A stretch of 64,000 nucleotides of DNA from Epiperipatus broadwayi (Eukaryota > Onychophora > Udeonychophora > Euonychophora > Peripatidae): contig JAQFVV010006275.1 of NCBI GenBank assembly GCA_028023455.1, positions 1,869,279-1,933,278 on the forward strand, given 5' to 3'. Positions 49,811 to 62,545 of the stretch are shown piece by piece. The translations under genes and the position numbers were made by a program. The notes beneath the pieces were generated by a model. It was not told the origin of the DNA and did no database searches. It worked only from the letters and a program-made list of their open reading frames with translations. Positions within the stretch are counted from its first letter, which is position 1; every line of letters begins with the position of its first letter.

Positions 49811-50215
49811 TAGCTGTATTTTTATATTGGACTATTTCCATCATCTAATATGTGTGTTGAATGTCTTTAGAAAAGTTTAATTTTAATTAAATATTCCAAA
49901 TGCATTCAACTGTTAGTAATATCACAGCAAACAAATGTTAATAATATCACAGCAAACAGGTTAGTATATGCACTAACTGTTAGTAATATCACAGCAAACA
50001 CCTACAGTTGGTGCATATACTAACCTGTTTGCTGTGATATTATTAACATTTGTTTGCTGTGATATTACTAACAGTTGGTGCATATACTAACCTGTTTGCT
50101 GTGATATTACTAACAGTTGAATGCATTTGGAATATTTAATTAAAATTAAACTTTTCTAAAGACATTCAACACAAATATTAGATGATGGAAATAGTCCAAT
50201 ATAAAAATACAGCTA
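49811..50215. repeat. Nearly perfect 405-bp palindrome
   Basis: The outer 110 or so bases on the left (from TAGCTGTATTTTTATATTGG) reappear inverted on the right with about one mismatch. The inner part consists of repeated words ACTGTTAGTAATATCACAGC and GGTTAGTATATGCAC in both orientations. The centre is near 50013. The near identity of the arms implies recent origin, strong selection for pairing, gene conversion, or an assembly fold-back. Confidence 0.85.
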
Positions 50216-53200
50216 GAACACCATCATAACAAACCTTCAGAAAAACACTTATATAACATATTTTGATAGAATTTCACTTTCTTGTTTGTATAATATATTT
50301 TGATAATATAATTCTACAAATTGTGTTCAGAGGATTAAAGTATATTGAAAAGAGTCATTAACTTTTTTCAATCAAAATAAGAAAAACATTTTACCTTAAT
50401 GTATTCCTCCACATCCTATTATATAAAAGATGATAGTTCTTAAGTAGTGTCCAGATTAGGACAGAATTACCACAAAAAAATAACTGAGGGCAAGACAGTG
50501 GATCCAGTTGCTATTATTAGTTTATGATGTTGGAGTTTGGAGTCCCCTAAAAGTAAGATCCAGCTTTTGTGCATTATCCACAGCCAATCTTGTACTAGAT
50601 GGTTTGCCTAATGTCTATCCAATCCTAGACTAAATGGAGTCAATTTAATGCCAACAGTTACCTGTATATATCTTTACCATGATGATAATGAGCCAGTCTA
50701 CTATTTTAAAAGAGACTAGCTTACTGAGAGAATTCTTCAGCTTGCTCAAGAATTAGATTTGATGTATGATGATTTATCTATTTGCAGAAAAGAAAAATAA
50801 ACATATATATATATGAAGCACATCTGGTGTAGTGATATATATATATAGAAAAAGAGAACAATATTATTTTAAATCATTTATTGAAAAATAACATTTAAAA
50901 TCTATAATTTAAAAGTACAAGTAAATAATTTTTGCTTTAATTAAAAATCTAAGAGTCAAGAATTGATTCATATACTTCCAAAAGTATTTTTAGATTAAAA
51001 AACAAAGAAACCTGCTGGAGTATTTTTTAAAGATGTTTATAACTAATCAACAAAGATTGTTATTACTTTTTTTTTTAAAAAAAAGATGAAAAAAAAAAAT
51101 TTTTTTTTATGAATTTTATATACATTTCAATGTGAAATTAATTGTGAAAAATATATTTTTAATAATTTTATTATTTTGACAAATTAAAATATATAAGCAT
51201 CAGTGTGCACATACATTTCTATGCACACACATGTTAAAACAGTCATTATGTATTATAAAAATGAATTCATTTATAAGTTTATGACAATTCAGATATGTTA
51301 ATAAATTATTATACTGCACATCTGTGTAATGATATGGATATATGTGTTTTATGTAAACCCAGTATGAGGTATTTGTAAATCATAAGGGAATGCTTATTTT
51401 TTTCATATATTACTGTATTACAATTTCTATGTTACTGTATGTCTGTGTGCGGATATCAATGTGTGTTAGGTAGACATGTATGTTAACATTAATATTTTTA
51501 TTATTTCTATGACAATTTAAATATGTTCATAAATTATTATACCACATGTATGTGCTAATATATAGGTGATTTATGTAAACCTATTGGCACATATATGTAA
51601 ATCATAATGTGATGGTGTATTGTTTTGTATATTAATCAAAATTGGAAGCTTAATTTATATATGTATAGCCATATTCTTGTAGACCTTAATTTCATTTTTT
51701 TTATTGTTATTAAACTGATATTTCATTGTTAAAATTATTCCAGTGACTTACTCAATTCAAAAATATAAATTATTATATGCTGTATATCTCTTGTTCACAA
51801 TAACAGTTATATGAGCTAGATTCATGCATAATGGTCTGTTTTATAAAAGAGAATTATATTACTGTTTATGGGCATCTGTTTGATGATGATGATCCTGGAT
51901 TGGTGCAAAAAGGATATCCTTTAAAGTCCATGCACTACATTTTATTTAATTTAATATTTATTTAGAAATTAAATTTATAATTGGCCAGTACATTAACGGT
52001 ACTAAATGGCCAGAGCATTGATGATGAGTATGTTTCAATATCCCAGCATTATTATTTTTATTATTATATATTCTGATGGATTAGCACTTAAGTTTGTGCA
52101 TTCAAATTAATGTTTAAATAATCTGCCCCAGCTGGCAAGAGCTAAATAATTAGCCTCGTCTATAGTAGACCCATATCCAGTCATAAGATCAACTGTTGAT
52201 TTTATTGACGACTTCTTTTATTGCTGATCATTCATGATGATGGATGATTATTACTTTTGGGTAATGCAGTGAACTTATAGTCAACATACTTAATATAGTT
52301 AGCTGTGCTGATCTCACAGAGTGATCTATCATGATCTCTCATGCTCATTTTTTTTATGATTATTCATATTCATTACTTTGTATTAAATGTAATATTTAAT
52401 ATTTTAAATTTTATATTTTGTTTATTCTGGGATGATGATGATATTCCATCACCCCAAAGTTCACCCCTAAAGTTCATATCATTACAATATATATATTAAT
52501 AATATTTTATTTTTGTTATTTTTCAAATTTTAGAATTTTATTTAATTTTTTTCTTATAATTTAATAACTATTCATACACAAAACTATTAAAGCAATAACC
52601 TTTTTTTGTCCGATTCCTTATTCATATTAGGGCAAAATTTTCTAATATTAGTACTTTTTTAATCTTTCTTATATATATAATATTAGTATAATATTCATCT
52701 TTATACTGTCATTTTCATATTTATGAACAGTTTTTTAGTATGTATAAAGATAGGAGACTTTTTTTATCTATTTTATACTGTTTTAACCTTGTTTTAATTT
52801 TGTGGATAAAGTTTAAATGGAATTAAAATACATGAATTTATTTAAGACATCTAGATTTTGCAATTGGTAAGGTTGGTTTTTGTAAATAATGCTTCAACTT
52901 TAGGAAGAATTATTAGTTGAAAGTAAGACAATAGGAATGTAGATAAATGTTAAAAGTCTAAAGTAATGTAAAATAATTTTTTTCCAAAAGAAAATAGTAA
53001 AGATTGATAATCATGATTTAGAAAAAGTTAAGACTTGAAAATACTTTGATCAGATTATTAATATAGATGAAAACACAATTTTGATAGAAATAACTTAATA
53101 ATAAAAATAAATATGCCAATGCATTTGAAAAGAAAGATTTAAATATATTGATCCGAGAATTGGAAACTTAACAGAAGATCATTACAGAAACGTTTGACAA

Positions 53201-54000
53201 TAAAGTAAATATTTATGTTGATAGTGATTTGAAAAGAATTGAAAATGAATAATGTGGAAGAAAGAATTAAGAAATTGAAATGGAATTGGTGTGTTCAAAC
53301 TAATGAAAAAAATAATGTTTAATGGATAGTTGAAGTCGTAATCTGGTTCCCAAAAAATATGGCATAATATAATATGAACTTTTCATATTCCAGAATAATT
53401 TATTCCCAAATGAATTATATATTTATATATTGTCATCTAATTCGATTTGTCAATATTCTGTATTCACTTATTTACATTCATCTGAAAATATATTCTCTAT
53501 AAATAAACTTTATTTATCACACACATAGATATTTATTATCAATCATTATTTTTAATCAATATTGCATTGCAGAATGAAGTTTTTTTCAGGTTTAATACTC
53601 TTGATCCATAATGTTTTTCCCCACTTCATTACAAAAATTTCCTTATATCATCCATCCATCTCACATGAAGTCGCTTTCTAGTCTTTTAAATCTTTTGGAA
53701 TCCATTTTAAAATTACAACGAGGATAAAGGAATATGAATAATATTTTAAACCAAAATTATAATTTATGATATTTTATGCAATAGAACTTATCTTACTTTG
53801 AGAATGATAATGCGTTTTTTTTTTTACATGTATATTTTGTTAATTCATCGAATACACATATATATATTGTATACATTCCATCTTTCTGATTTTGAAAAAT
53901 TACAGTAGGTGGTGTAAAATAAAAATTACGGTAGTAAATAGAAAGACCATTATTATTTTCAAGTTTACAGGTTTTTTTCTTCTAATAAGGTCAACTTAAA
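50216..54000. other. A+T-rich noncoding stretch with one divergent duplication
   Basis: Nothing coding. 51277-51386 and 51507-51610 are diverged direct copies (shared words TATGACAATT, TTATGTAAACC, TGTAAATCATAA; period about 228). GATGATGATGAT-type runs occur near 51880 and 52430. The 53000-53600 part is low-complexity A+T. Confidence 0.5.
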
Positions 54001-54008
54001 TCACGTGA
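54001..54008. promoter_or_regulatory. TCACGTGA E-box (CLEAR/M-box type)
   Basis: A perfect 8-bp palindrome, TCACGTGA, 181 bases before the proposed start codon of the membrane-protein exon. This is the core bound by TFEB/MITF-family factors in front of lysosomal genes in animals. One site in 64 kb could be chance, but its position supports a promoter here. Confidence 0.45.
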
Positions 54009-54033
54009 TAGGGCTTTTCCAAGGATTTCCAAA

Positions 54034-54072
54034 ATGGCTGCTAGTAAACTATATCCGTCATTTAATAAATAG
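54034..54072 (+). CDS. Upstream ORF of 12 codons
   Basis: ATG in a strong context (AAAATGG) opens MAASKLYPSFNK and then stops. If the transcript starts upstream of it, this uORF, and a second overlapping one beginning at 54109, would reduce translation of the exon at 54182. If transcription starts later it is irrelevant. Confidence 0.3.
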   Translation: MAASKLYPSFNK

Positions 54073-54181
54073 CGAAACGAAAAAAGGCAGATTTGTTTAT
54101 TATTCAAAATGAAAAATAGCGATACATTTCATTCACGCCACAGTAGTTTGCTCATTTTTGTTTTTATATCTCGTCAGTTTA

Positions 54182-54355
54182 ATGGCAATAAGAAGAATCC
54201 CGACAATTATTTTAAAAATCAAGAGAAAAAAGAAAATTTGTATTTTCATTTCCTTAATATTTTTGATTATTGGAATATTTCTCGTGGGAGCCTTTCTTCA
54301 CAATTTCTATTTACTATGCTCGAATTTAACAGCTAAAAAGATAATAAAAAATGCG
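54182..54355 (+). CDS. First coding exon of a CD36/LIMP-2-like membrane protein
   Basis: The ATG at 54182 opens 58 codons ending exactly at a consensus donor, GCG|GTAAGT (donor at 54356), in phase 0. The peptide has a basic N-terminus (MAIRRIPTIILKIKRKKK), one strong hydrophobic segment of about 20 residues (ICIFISLIFLIIGIFLVGAF), then HNFYLLCSN and LTAKKIIKNA. This layout matches the N-terminus of the CD36 superfamily (CD36, SR-BI, LIMP-2). There, a short basic tail and transmembrane helix lead into an LxxKKIxLxNG-type stretch, near which the first intron often lies. No later exon was found in the remaining 9.6 kb, so the family call rests on 58 residues. A TTG at 54158 also keeps the frame but ATG 54182 is preferred. 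Confidence 0.5.
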
Positions 54356-57300
54356 GTAAGTTTTTATTAATATTACTAAATGCAGTTTTTAATCAACTTT
54401 ATATCGCAATGTTTTCAATATATATATAATACTATATATTAAACAGGTTTGTAACAGTAGAGAAGACAAATTTATATTAGCAAATTTTATTAAATAATAA
54501 TAGGTTTTACTATAAAAATAGACAAAAGTAGATTGGGTTGGTGATGAGCATAATTTGAGATCCATTATGTATGAATTGTATTTGTGTTAGTGAAATAGTA
54601 TGTGTGGATAAAATTATTTACGTGTGTGCAGTAATATATACTTCAATTTTATACTATATGTATTAAAAATAATCTATATTAATGTGTTTAATTTTTTTAT
54701 TGGCTGTTTCATTTATAAATTATATAGTGAAATAATTGTTATTTAGACAATTATAATCAGAGTTATTTTTAATTAAAAAAAAATGGCTATGAAATTTCAA
54801 ATAATAAAAAATCAGGATAAAATCAATCCGATTTCGCTCCTCTCTTAAAAAATAACTAGAGCAAAACAGAGAAATTTTATGAAATATATATTTTAATTTT
54901 ATTATTAATGATTGCAATTTTTAAATATGTATTTCATTAAAAGCGGACGCGTATAATGGATATTTCGTATTGTCAGACCTCAGTGCTTTTATAAATTAAT
55001 ATTGGATAAACTTTAGGAAGTTCAAGCTCAAAAGCCAGAACAATACTCTCACAGATATATGTGGTTTGTTTCTAAACTAATAGGATTCTTGGGATTTCTC
55101 ATTGAATTGTTTTGAGCCACTGGACTTCGAAAAAAATTATTTCAGAGGATCTAGTATGAATGGCTAAATAATTTTGTGAAAATTCACAAACGTTTCCGTC
55201 CATTTACCGAATTGAATCTTTAAAAATATGTAAACTATATTTATACAGATTTTTAAAAAAAAACTGCCGCCATAATTGCATACGAAATTAAGAGCAAAAC
55301 TGTTTTACAAGGATACATGGCTAATTAAATTTGTGGGTCGAAAATCCTCCACTCGGTCGCATAATTTTGTTTATGTGTCAGCCAGTCTTTATAAATTTTA
55401 AATGTATTAAAGACATTCCGTTTAAAAGTGTATTATTTTAATTGTAAATATATTATTAAATTAACATTTTTTAAATATATACTGCTGAATTTAATAACGA
55501 AATATATTTTGATATCAAGTCACTATATTAAAGTCATGTTAAAAAAAAAAGATTTTAAGATTTATTCTTGAGTAGAGTATATTTGTTTGAGCGTGACCAT
55601 TAAGTGTATATTAAATACATACTTTTTTACAAAAAGACTATACTTTATTAATATTTGAAAATATACAATGCAATCAATTTAGAGTAATATATGAACCATT
55701 TTACATTAGAAAAATGAAAATAAGTATAAATTTTATAACTATACTATAACTTTGTTATTCAGTAATTTATTTTCCCCTCACTAAATCATATTAATAATAG
55801 ATTATCATCATCATTTAGAGCAGTGATAGAGTGGCAGATTCAGAACTGGACTTGGTTCCTGGATTACTTTTCAATTGAGTAAAAACAAGTAATGATATTG
55901 TTGTTGATGATGATGTAATTGTTCTTAATTTACGTTTAATTGTTTGAACATTGAAGGAGTCATTGAGCAATTAGCCATATGATCACATATTATCATTTTC
56001 ATTTAAAATACTTGATTGTCCATCATTATAAAGTCTTCTATATTTTAATAAATACTTGGCAATAAAATATTCTTTTAACATGTCATGTGATTAATGACAA
56101 AATAAATATTTGGTAGGTTGACCAAGATACTATAGTATCAACTTATCAAAATGTGCTTATAGAATTTTCATATTTCTCACCTGACTAATCTGATCTGGTT
56201 TTTGAATAAAGTCACCATTATTGCAAAAACTATTTTAAGATGTAGAATTATATGCAAAATTCGCAATATATAATTATGAAAAAATTCAAATAATGGATCA
56301 TAATTCTAAATTTCTACTCACCCCCCACTTCCCTATGACTTTTGATAATTTAAAGTCTACGCTTTTCTTTTTTAGATTCAATCTCATAATCCTCCTATTA
56401 ACTTGGTCAATATTTGCTTGATACAATTTTTATTTTAGTTAATTTTGCTGTCACTTTTATCTGCAAATAAGTAAGTCTCAATATGAAAAATAATTAATAA
56501 TGTGTACTTGTAGGTGGGTATATGAGTGAAAAAGTCTAGTGGTCATCTGAATTTGAACTCATAACTTCATGCTTGAAAATTATCCTATTTACTATTTTCA
56601 GATTTATTTAATATAAGACTATTCGGTCTCAAAATAAGATTTAGCTGTTGTCTGGAAAAATAAACAATGGCTATTGAATACATAGCATTGATAATATCCG
56701 ATAATATTTGTGAAGGAATAAACTCTGAATGCACATATAAGGATATTTTTGTCATAAAAATATTAATAATAAAAAAAGTTCTTAATACCAAAGTTTATTA
56801 ATTGTGTAGCTTTGAAATATGAGATGCTGGATTGCATTGTATTAAGGAATAGCAAGCAGTAACTTAAATACTTAATTATATTGGCATATTGTTTTGATTT
56901 CTGCTTTCAGGCAGAGATTATAATTAATCTTTTAATACCAGAATGGAAACATTTTATTTCTATTTTGTTGCATAAGAGGTCAGGTAATGTTAGAACACCA
57001 GTTTGATACCATAAGCATTACACTTCCATTGAATTTGTAAGATTAAGATTTATTTTTAGTCATTAGTATCTCTTTTTTTAATTCTATAAATAGTATATAC
57101 ATATATTGTTGTTTTTTTATATTTATTTTATATAATAATACTTTTTTTATTTAATATATATCATTTATATTTGATGTATGCTGATGTATGTGGAGCTATT
57201 CAAATTTCTCATAATTATGATCTTTTTCCATTTGATATAATTGTGCAGGTATAAATTTTTTCTAATTTGTGATTTAATATTTATTCATTACAGTTGGCGA

Positions 57301-57737
57301 GTAAAACTTTCTAATAATAAATCCTTTCAAATAAAAAAACTAGAACAATCCCAAAAACGTTTCCTTTTTTTGTTTGTACTTTTTACTATTAAAAATATTC
57401 ATTTATTTTCATTCATTGTCATAATTTTATAAATTTACACACACAAAAATGTCATTTAGTTACAATAATTAAATAATAATCATAATAATTCATTTCAATC
57501 ATATGTACATTCAATTTATTAACACCTACAATAAATAATTCAAGAACTTGAAATTTAAATTATAATATTTTGTAATTTATTAGTTGTAATATTATTGGAA
57601 AATACGTCTATTTCTGGATAATTTATTAAAGAAAGTTGGTGACTGAACCATAGCAGCTTTTAAGTTTCACTCTTACATTGTGGCATGAAAAATTGATTAA
57701 TACCTCTTGCTACTATTAACATGACACATTGATAGAT
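54356..57737 (+). other. Putative first intron, A+T-rich
   Basis: Starts with GTAAGTTTTT. No acceptor-bounded coding segment that I can support. 54930-55380 has somewhat more CpG and no frame. At 56549-56560 the minus strand has a B-box-like GAGTTCAAATTC, perhaps a SINE remnant. Confidence 0.4.
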
Positions 57738-58115
57738 TAATGATAATTTATCACATCAATCTCATTATTTATCTCATGATATGCATATATGATGATCCAT
57801 CATATTCTCACCTAATACTAATGTAAAATAATCTGTTATATTAATCTCCTGCTACATTAATGTAATATAATATTTCATCAAATATTAATGTAATATAATC
57901 TTTCACATCAATCTCATCTGTTAATAACATAAGATAATCCATTACATTAATCTCACCTAATACTAATATATGATAATTCATTACACCAGTCTCATCTGTC
58001 ATTAATGCAAGATAATCCATCATTTCATTCTCATCTGATATGTATGTTAATCCATCACATCAATCTCACCTTATTCTAATGAATAATAATTATCAATCTT
58101 ACCTGATACTATTTT
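57738..58115. repeat. 39-bp minisatellite, about nine to ten diverged units
   Basis: Units carry AATCCATYACATYAATCTCA then CTAATACTAATGTAAKAT-like words. Translated on the minus strand, the frame 57841-58023 shows a 13-residue period (MDYLxLLTDEIDV-like), which confirms the unit length. That frame is a by-product, not a gene. Confidence 0.85.
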
Positions 58116-58920
58116 TTTGAAAAACATCATGTTTGCTATTATTCTTATTTTATATAGAAAACTATCATCATATAGGAAATGTTCTATATGAGAATGTTTA
58201 ATTTTTTTATAGATTCTTTGTAATGAAACTCTGCAGCTGATAAAACTAGAGTTCTATACAGCAGATCTATAATTTAAAATTGATAAAACAAGTATATCAA
58301 ATAAAGAGAATTGTTCCAAAATTACTGCAATATCCAAAAATCAGTCCTATGATTTTATAACTACTAGAAATTCAATGTTTTGAATATTATTTATAAATAA
58401 TTCATTACTACTCAATCTACTCCCATATCTTTATGATCATTCCTTCTACATATAATCTTTGAATCCAAAGAAACAGCTTATTTTTTTTAATGTTGTCATG
58501 CAATTTTTTTTCCAATGTTGATTATCATGTCATTATTTTTATTCCACACACGAAACCTGCTAATGTCATTTTTATAGTTTTTATGACTTTTTATGATATT
58601 AGCAAATCACAAACATTGTTTTCCAAAAAGTATTTGATTCAAATCAGAGCAATCTATTGAGAATATCAATAGGTAAAATACTTTGCTGAGGAATTCCATT
58701 ATCATTGTAATACACATAAAACTTTCTACTATTGTGATAAACAAATCAGGCTCTGCTTATAATAAAAGAATACAATCATTGCAAAATATCTGACAAGAAG
58801 CACCAATGTGATGCAACTTAGATATTAAAATAGTGTGATTAACTTCCAAAGGGTTTTACTTATATCAAAATAGATTACATTCAGCTGCAATGTTTTATTA
58901 ATGCAATATATGATAATATT
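58116..58920. other. A+T-rich noncoding stretch
   Basis: No gene, repeat boundary or motif that I can support. Confidence 0.45.
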
Positions 58921-58928
58921 TTGTATGT

Positions 58929-59378
58929 CAGGGGTGGGCAAATAGCTGCCTGAGGGCCACATATGGCCTGCTAAGAGTTTTTATGCGGACCACCAAGGCA
59001 ATCAGAAAAATCCGCCTCGAACTGAGATTTCCTTCCTGTGCACAACCGAAGATTCGTCTCTTATTTTCCACTAGGATGGCTACATCAATACACATGTGCA
59101 GTGTAGATACAATGTGTAGTGCTTTTCCAGTTGATCTGTTAATTTCAATTTTGTCTTTGCATTAGCAAATATATACATGTCCAACTTTAGTGAAACCATA
59201 AACCCTCCAACAAAATATAAAATCGGTGGTGAGTATTGTGTGTTTAATGAAGAATGGACAAACTAATATTTTTTTGGCAATACAGGGAATAAAGCAGTGT
59301 GTTTATTGTGTCATGAAAAAAGGTGCGGCCCTCTGCCAACCTCTGTGGCCCCTGAGTCAAAACAATTGCCTGCCCCTG
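58929..59378 (+). mobile_element. hAT (Charlie-like) deletion derivative, 450 bp
   Basis: The ends are CAGGGGTGGGCAA and, inverted, CAGGGGCAGGCAA, with subterminal GGCC-rich sequence. The perfect 8-bp target duplication TTGTATGT is diagnostic of hAT elements. The interior keeps the first part of a transposase gene (59177-59320) joined directly to the right end, so it arose by internal deletion of an autonomous element. Confidence 0.93.
59177..59320 (+). pseudogene. hAT transposase N-terminal fragment (BED-type zinc finger region)
   Basis: ATG at 59177 opens MSNFSETINPPTKYKIGGEY then CVFNEEWTN, an in-frame TAA, and YFFGNTGNKAVCLLCHEK. The pattern FNxEWTxxYFF and VCLLCHE is the N-terminal zinc-finger region of the Charlie-type hAT transposases that also gave rise to animal ZBED5-, SCAND3- and GTF2IRD2-related genes. 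Only about 48 codons remain and one is a stop, so it is dead. The frame at 59226-59408 is a shadow in another phase. Confidence 0.8.
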
Positions 59379-59386
59379 TTGTATGT

Positions 59387-62300
59387 GAACCAAGTTAGTT
59401 TTAACTAATGTACCACATACAAATCAATGTTGTATTTTTGATAATATATTTAACTAATGTAATAATCTATGTACATTTTTTAAACAAAAAACAATTAAAT
59501 TATTCTAAAGTTTTCAATGCTATTTGACTTTGATTTGATTATAATAATCATTTTAATATATTTCCATAAGATAGGAAATATAGAGTGCTGTAAAGAAGTA
59601 TTGAAAATATGATTAAATACTGGGGCAAGAAGTTCACACTATAAGTTTTGTAAAATAAGTATTGAGATATTTATCACATCCAATATATATATATTTTCAG
59701 GCTGCTTTGATGCCATCATGATGTCATCAGTAGAAATTTCAGTTGCAGAGATTATAATTCCATTACCATTATCCTCACAAACATTATCAAAATATGATCA
59801 TCTTCACTATCCCTACTGTCAATGGTTGAAGCAAAAGCATTAGTAAAGAAATATTTTCTGTTTTCATTACATCTCTACTATATATTTTCAATTAATAGCA
59901 TATTATGATCAATATTTATAATCAATTTGATAATAATAATGTACCTATTGTTTATAACCTGATGTAGAAGTTTAGTCAAGAATTCAAGTATTAATATAAA
60001 CATTAAAATTTTAAATAATATTGGAAAAATACTGCATCATGATGTAAAGTACAGTATATAAATATTTCCACTATTTCAATATATTATTTATTTTAAAATA
60101 TAATAAGTTACAATTGATGATAAAATTATCATGAAGCATCTTGAAAATTTTAGCGCAATGAAAAAGATGGATTCACAACTCAAAATTTCAGCCAAGTAAT
60201 GTAAATAAAAATCATAATTTTTTACCAGACAATCAAGTTATATTTAAATTCTATTGAATAATTATCCATTTTTTAGGGATTATGGAGATTTCTGCTTTTC
60301 AATAATCCAATCTAGTGCTATCGGTTAATGCATGTCATCATCAAATACTCTGCATGAATAATATGCCAGTTCTTTCCCATAACTTTTAAAGATTTATTCC
60401 AGCGAAAATGCTGGAAAACAGTATTAAGTTTGTGAAATTCCAGTTTTAAAGCAGCCTTTGTTCACTTACAATATAAAATGAAACACTTCATTAATATTTC
60501 TGTAGTGTAATTTTCACTAAGAAATATTATTCGTTATTGGGTGATCTCTAATCTAATGGATGATTAATAAAAACTATTGAAATACTTCATTGTTTGTTCC
60601 TGGATTATCAATTTCTTCAGAGATTTACTTGAGATAAGCATAAACTTTACTTATAGCACCCTTTATGAATTCATCTGTATTTTTGTTAGAAAATAATGCC
60701 ACTAGGTTGAGTATATATAACACGATCTACATGATTTATTATAGTGTAACCTAAAGTTTGAACATATTTATAACAAGTTGAAAAAAGAGAAATACTAAGT
60801 CAGTGATAGAATCTGAATTACAATGGGTTTTTATGGGGAGGGGATTATACACTCTTTCTTTACAGGAAATATGGTTATAGAATAATTGGTAGGTTAAAGA
60901 AAAGCAATAGAAATTATTGTCTTACAACTGTTTGACTTCTATGCTCTTTCTTATAGATTGCGCAGTATACATTAGCAGTAAGAGTGGCAATTTGAAAATA
61001 TACTGCTTTTTAATCAATATTACAATGAAAATAAATTTAGCAAGTACATGTTACAAATGTAAAATTGATAGAAAGAGAGGAAGAAGAAAGTAAGCACAAT
61101 TTAATATTAAGTTGACAATACATATTTTGTAGCTTTCTGCTATCAGTGGATATTGTTCTAAAAAAATTAACAATTGATATAATTATACAATAGCATTTAC
61201 TTTGGTACTTTTGATTAACTAGCTGTTCTGGATTTAAGATTTTGCCAGATTATGCAAACATATATATTTAATGTTGCCTTAAGCTACTTAAAAAATAAAT
61301 ATAAATATTAAATACTCTATTAAGCATTAATTTTAATATACAGTATATCATTTATGTATTATAACCATTTCAATAACTATAATTTTCCCCAAGACCCCTT
61401 AGTGTATGGTGTGAACCCTTCATAAGCAAAAATATTTAAGTCACACACATTCTAGCAATAAGCACCAGGTCTATTTCATATATATTAGTTGAGATATCTA
61501 ACATATACATATGTTATAATTTGAAAATCAGTGTAGTAAACACATTCTTAATTGTTAATAGAAATCGTGAATCCTTTTGAATTAACAATTAAATAATTTT
61601 TTTTTATAAGTATTCCTTTTTTTATATAAAAATTTATTAATGATTTATTTTGTTTTCTTTTTATTGTCTGATGTCTACTACACACAATAGGCTATTGCTA
61701 ACAGTTTTTATTTTATTTTTTGTTTCATCTTAATTTATCAATGATTTTTTCCTCCCTATTTCCCCATCTTTATCAATGGTGGGTTGAAAGAAAAGAAAAC
61801 TAAATATAATAATACAAATGTCAGTGAGAATTTAATACTTTATGTTGAAAAAAAAAAACACATTGTATTTAAGTAGTTTAATTATATCAATTAAAATTAA
61901 ATATACCACACACTTTTTGCAAATAATGTGATGAAAACATATTAAAATGCAGAAGGTACAATATGTAACTAATATTTATTGATTACTATAATTTCAAACA
62001 CATGGATTGTGCTGCATAGCAATTTGAATAACAAAAATGTTAACATTTTGTTTACAAATTTTCAACTTTGTTTATTATTATTGGATAGTTGACATTTTAT
62101 AGTGAGTGCCACAGTTCCATTATATTATATTTACAATATATATCATTATATTAAATAAAAATTTATAATTATTTGTTTCCCCCCACTTTTTCTTCACTTT
62201 TTTTCCTCCTTCAAGAATTTTGTCTCCCGATTTGCTAATTTATGTCACCTTATTTAGACCCTGAATACTTTTCTTTCTTTTAACTTTTTGTTAGAAAGAA

Positions 62301-62537
62301 ATGAAAATCATTAATTGAATAGAATAATTGAATAAATTTTTTAAAAGATATGTCACTCATATCATTTAGACTTATTAATTTATATGTATTTGCTTAAATA
62401 TATTTTTTCTTTATTTTAAAATGTGTATATTACTTCATTTTTTGAATGATTTTAATTATTTTTTTTATTTTGTTATAAAATAAAAACCAATTTTTAAATA
62501 GTCTACTGTATGGCAAAAGTCCATCCAGCAGTCTATC
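59387..62537. other. A+T-rich noncoding stretch
   Basis: About 3.1 kb without a supported gene. It contains short (AT)n and polyA or polyT runs. No terminal repeats or splice-bounded frames seen. Confidence 0.45.
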
Positions 62538-62545
62538 TCTTAGAG

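Larger units (their letters stand above)
58921..59386. repeat. 8-bp target duplications of the first hAT element
   Basis: TTGTATGT at 58921-58928 and again at 59379-59386, exact, directly flanking the element. Confidence 0.9.

Noticed and set aside
57841-58023. 60-codon repetitive protein
   Set aside because: The frame is a by-product of a 39-bp tandem repeat.
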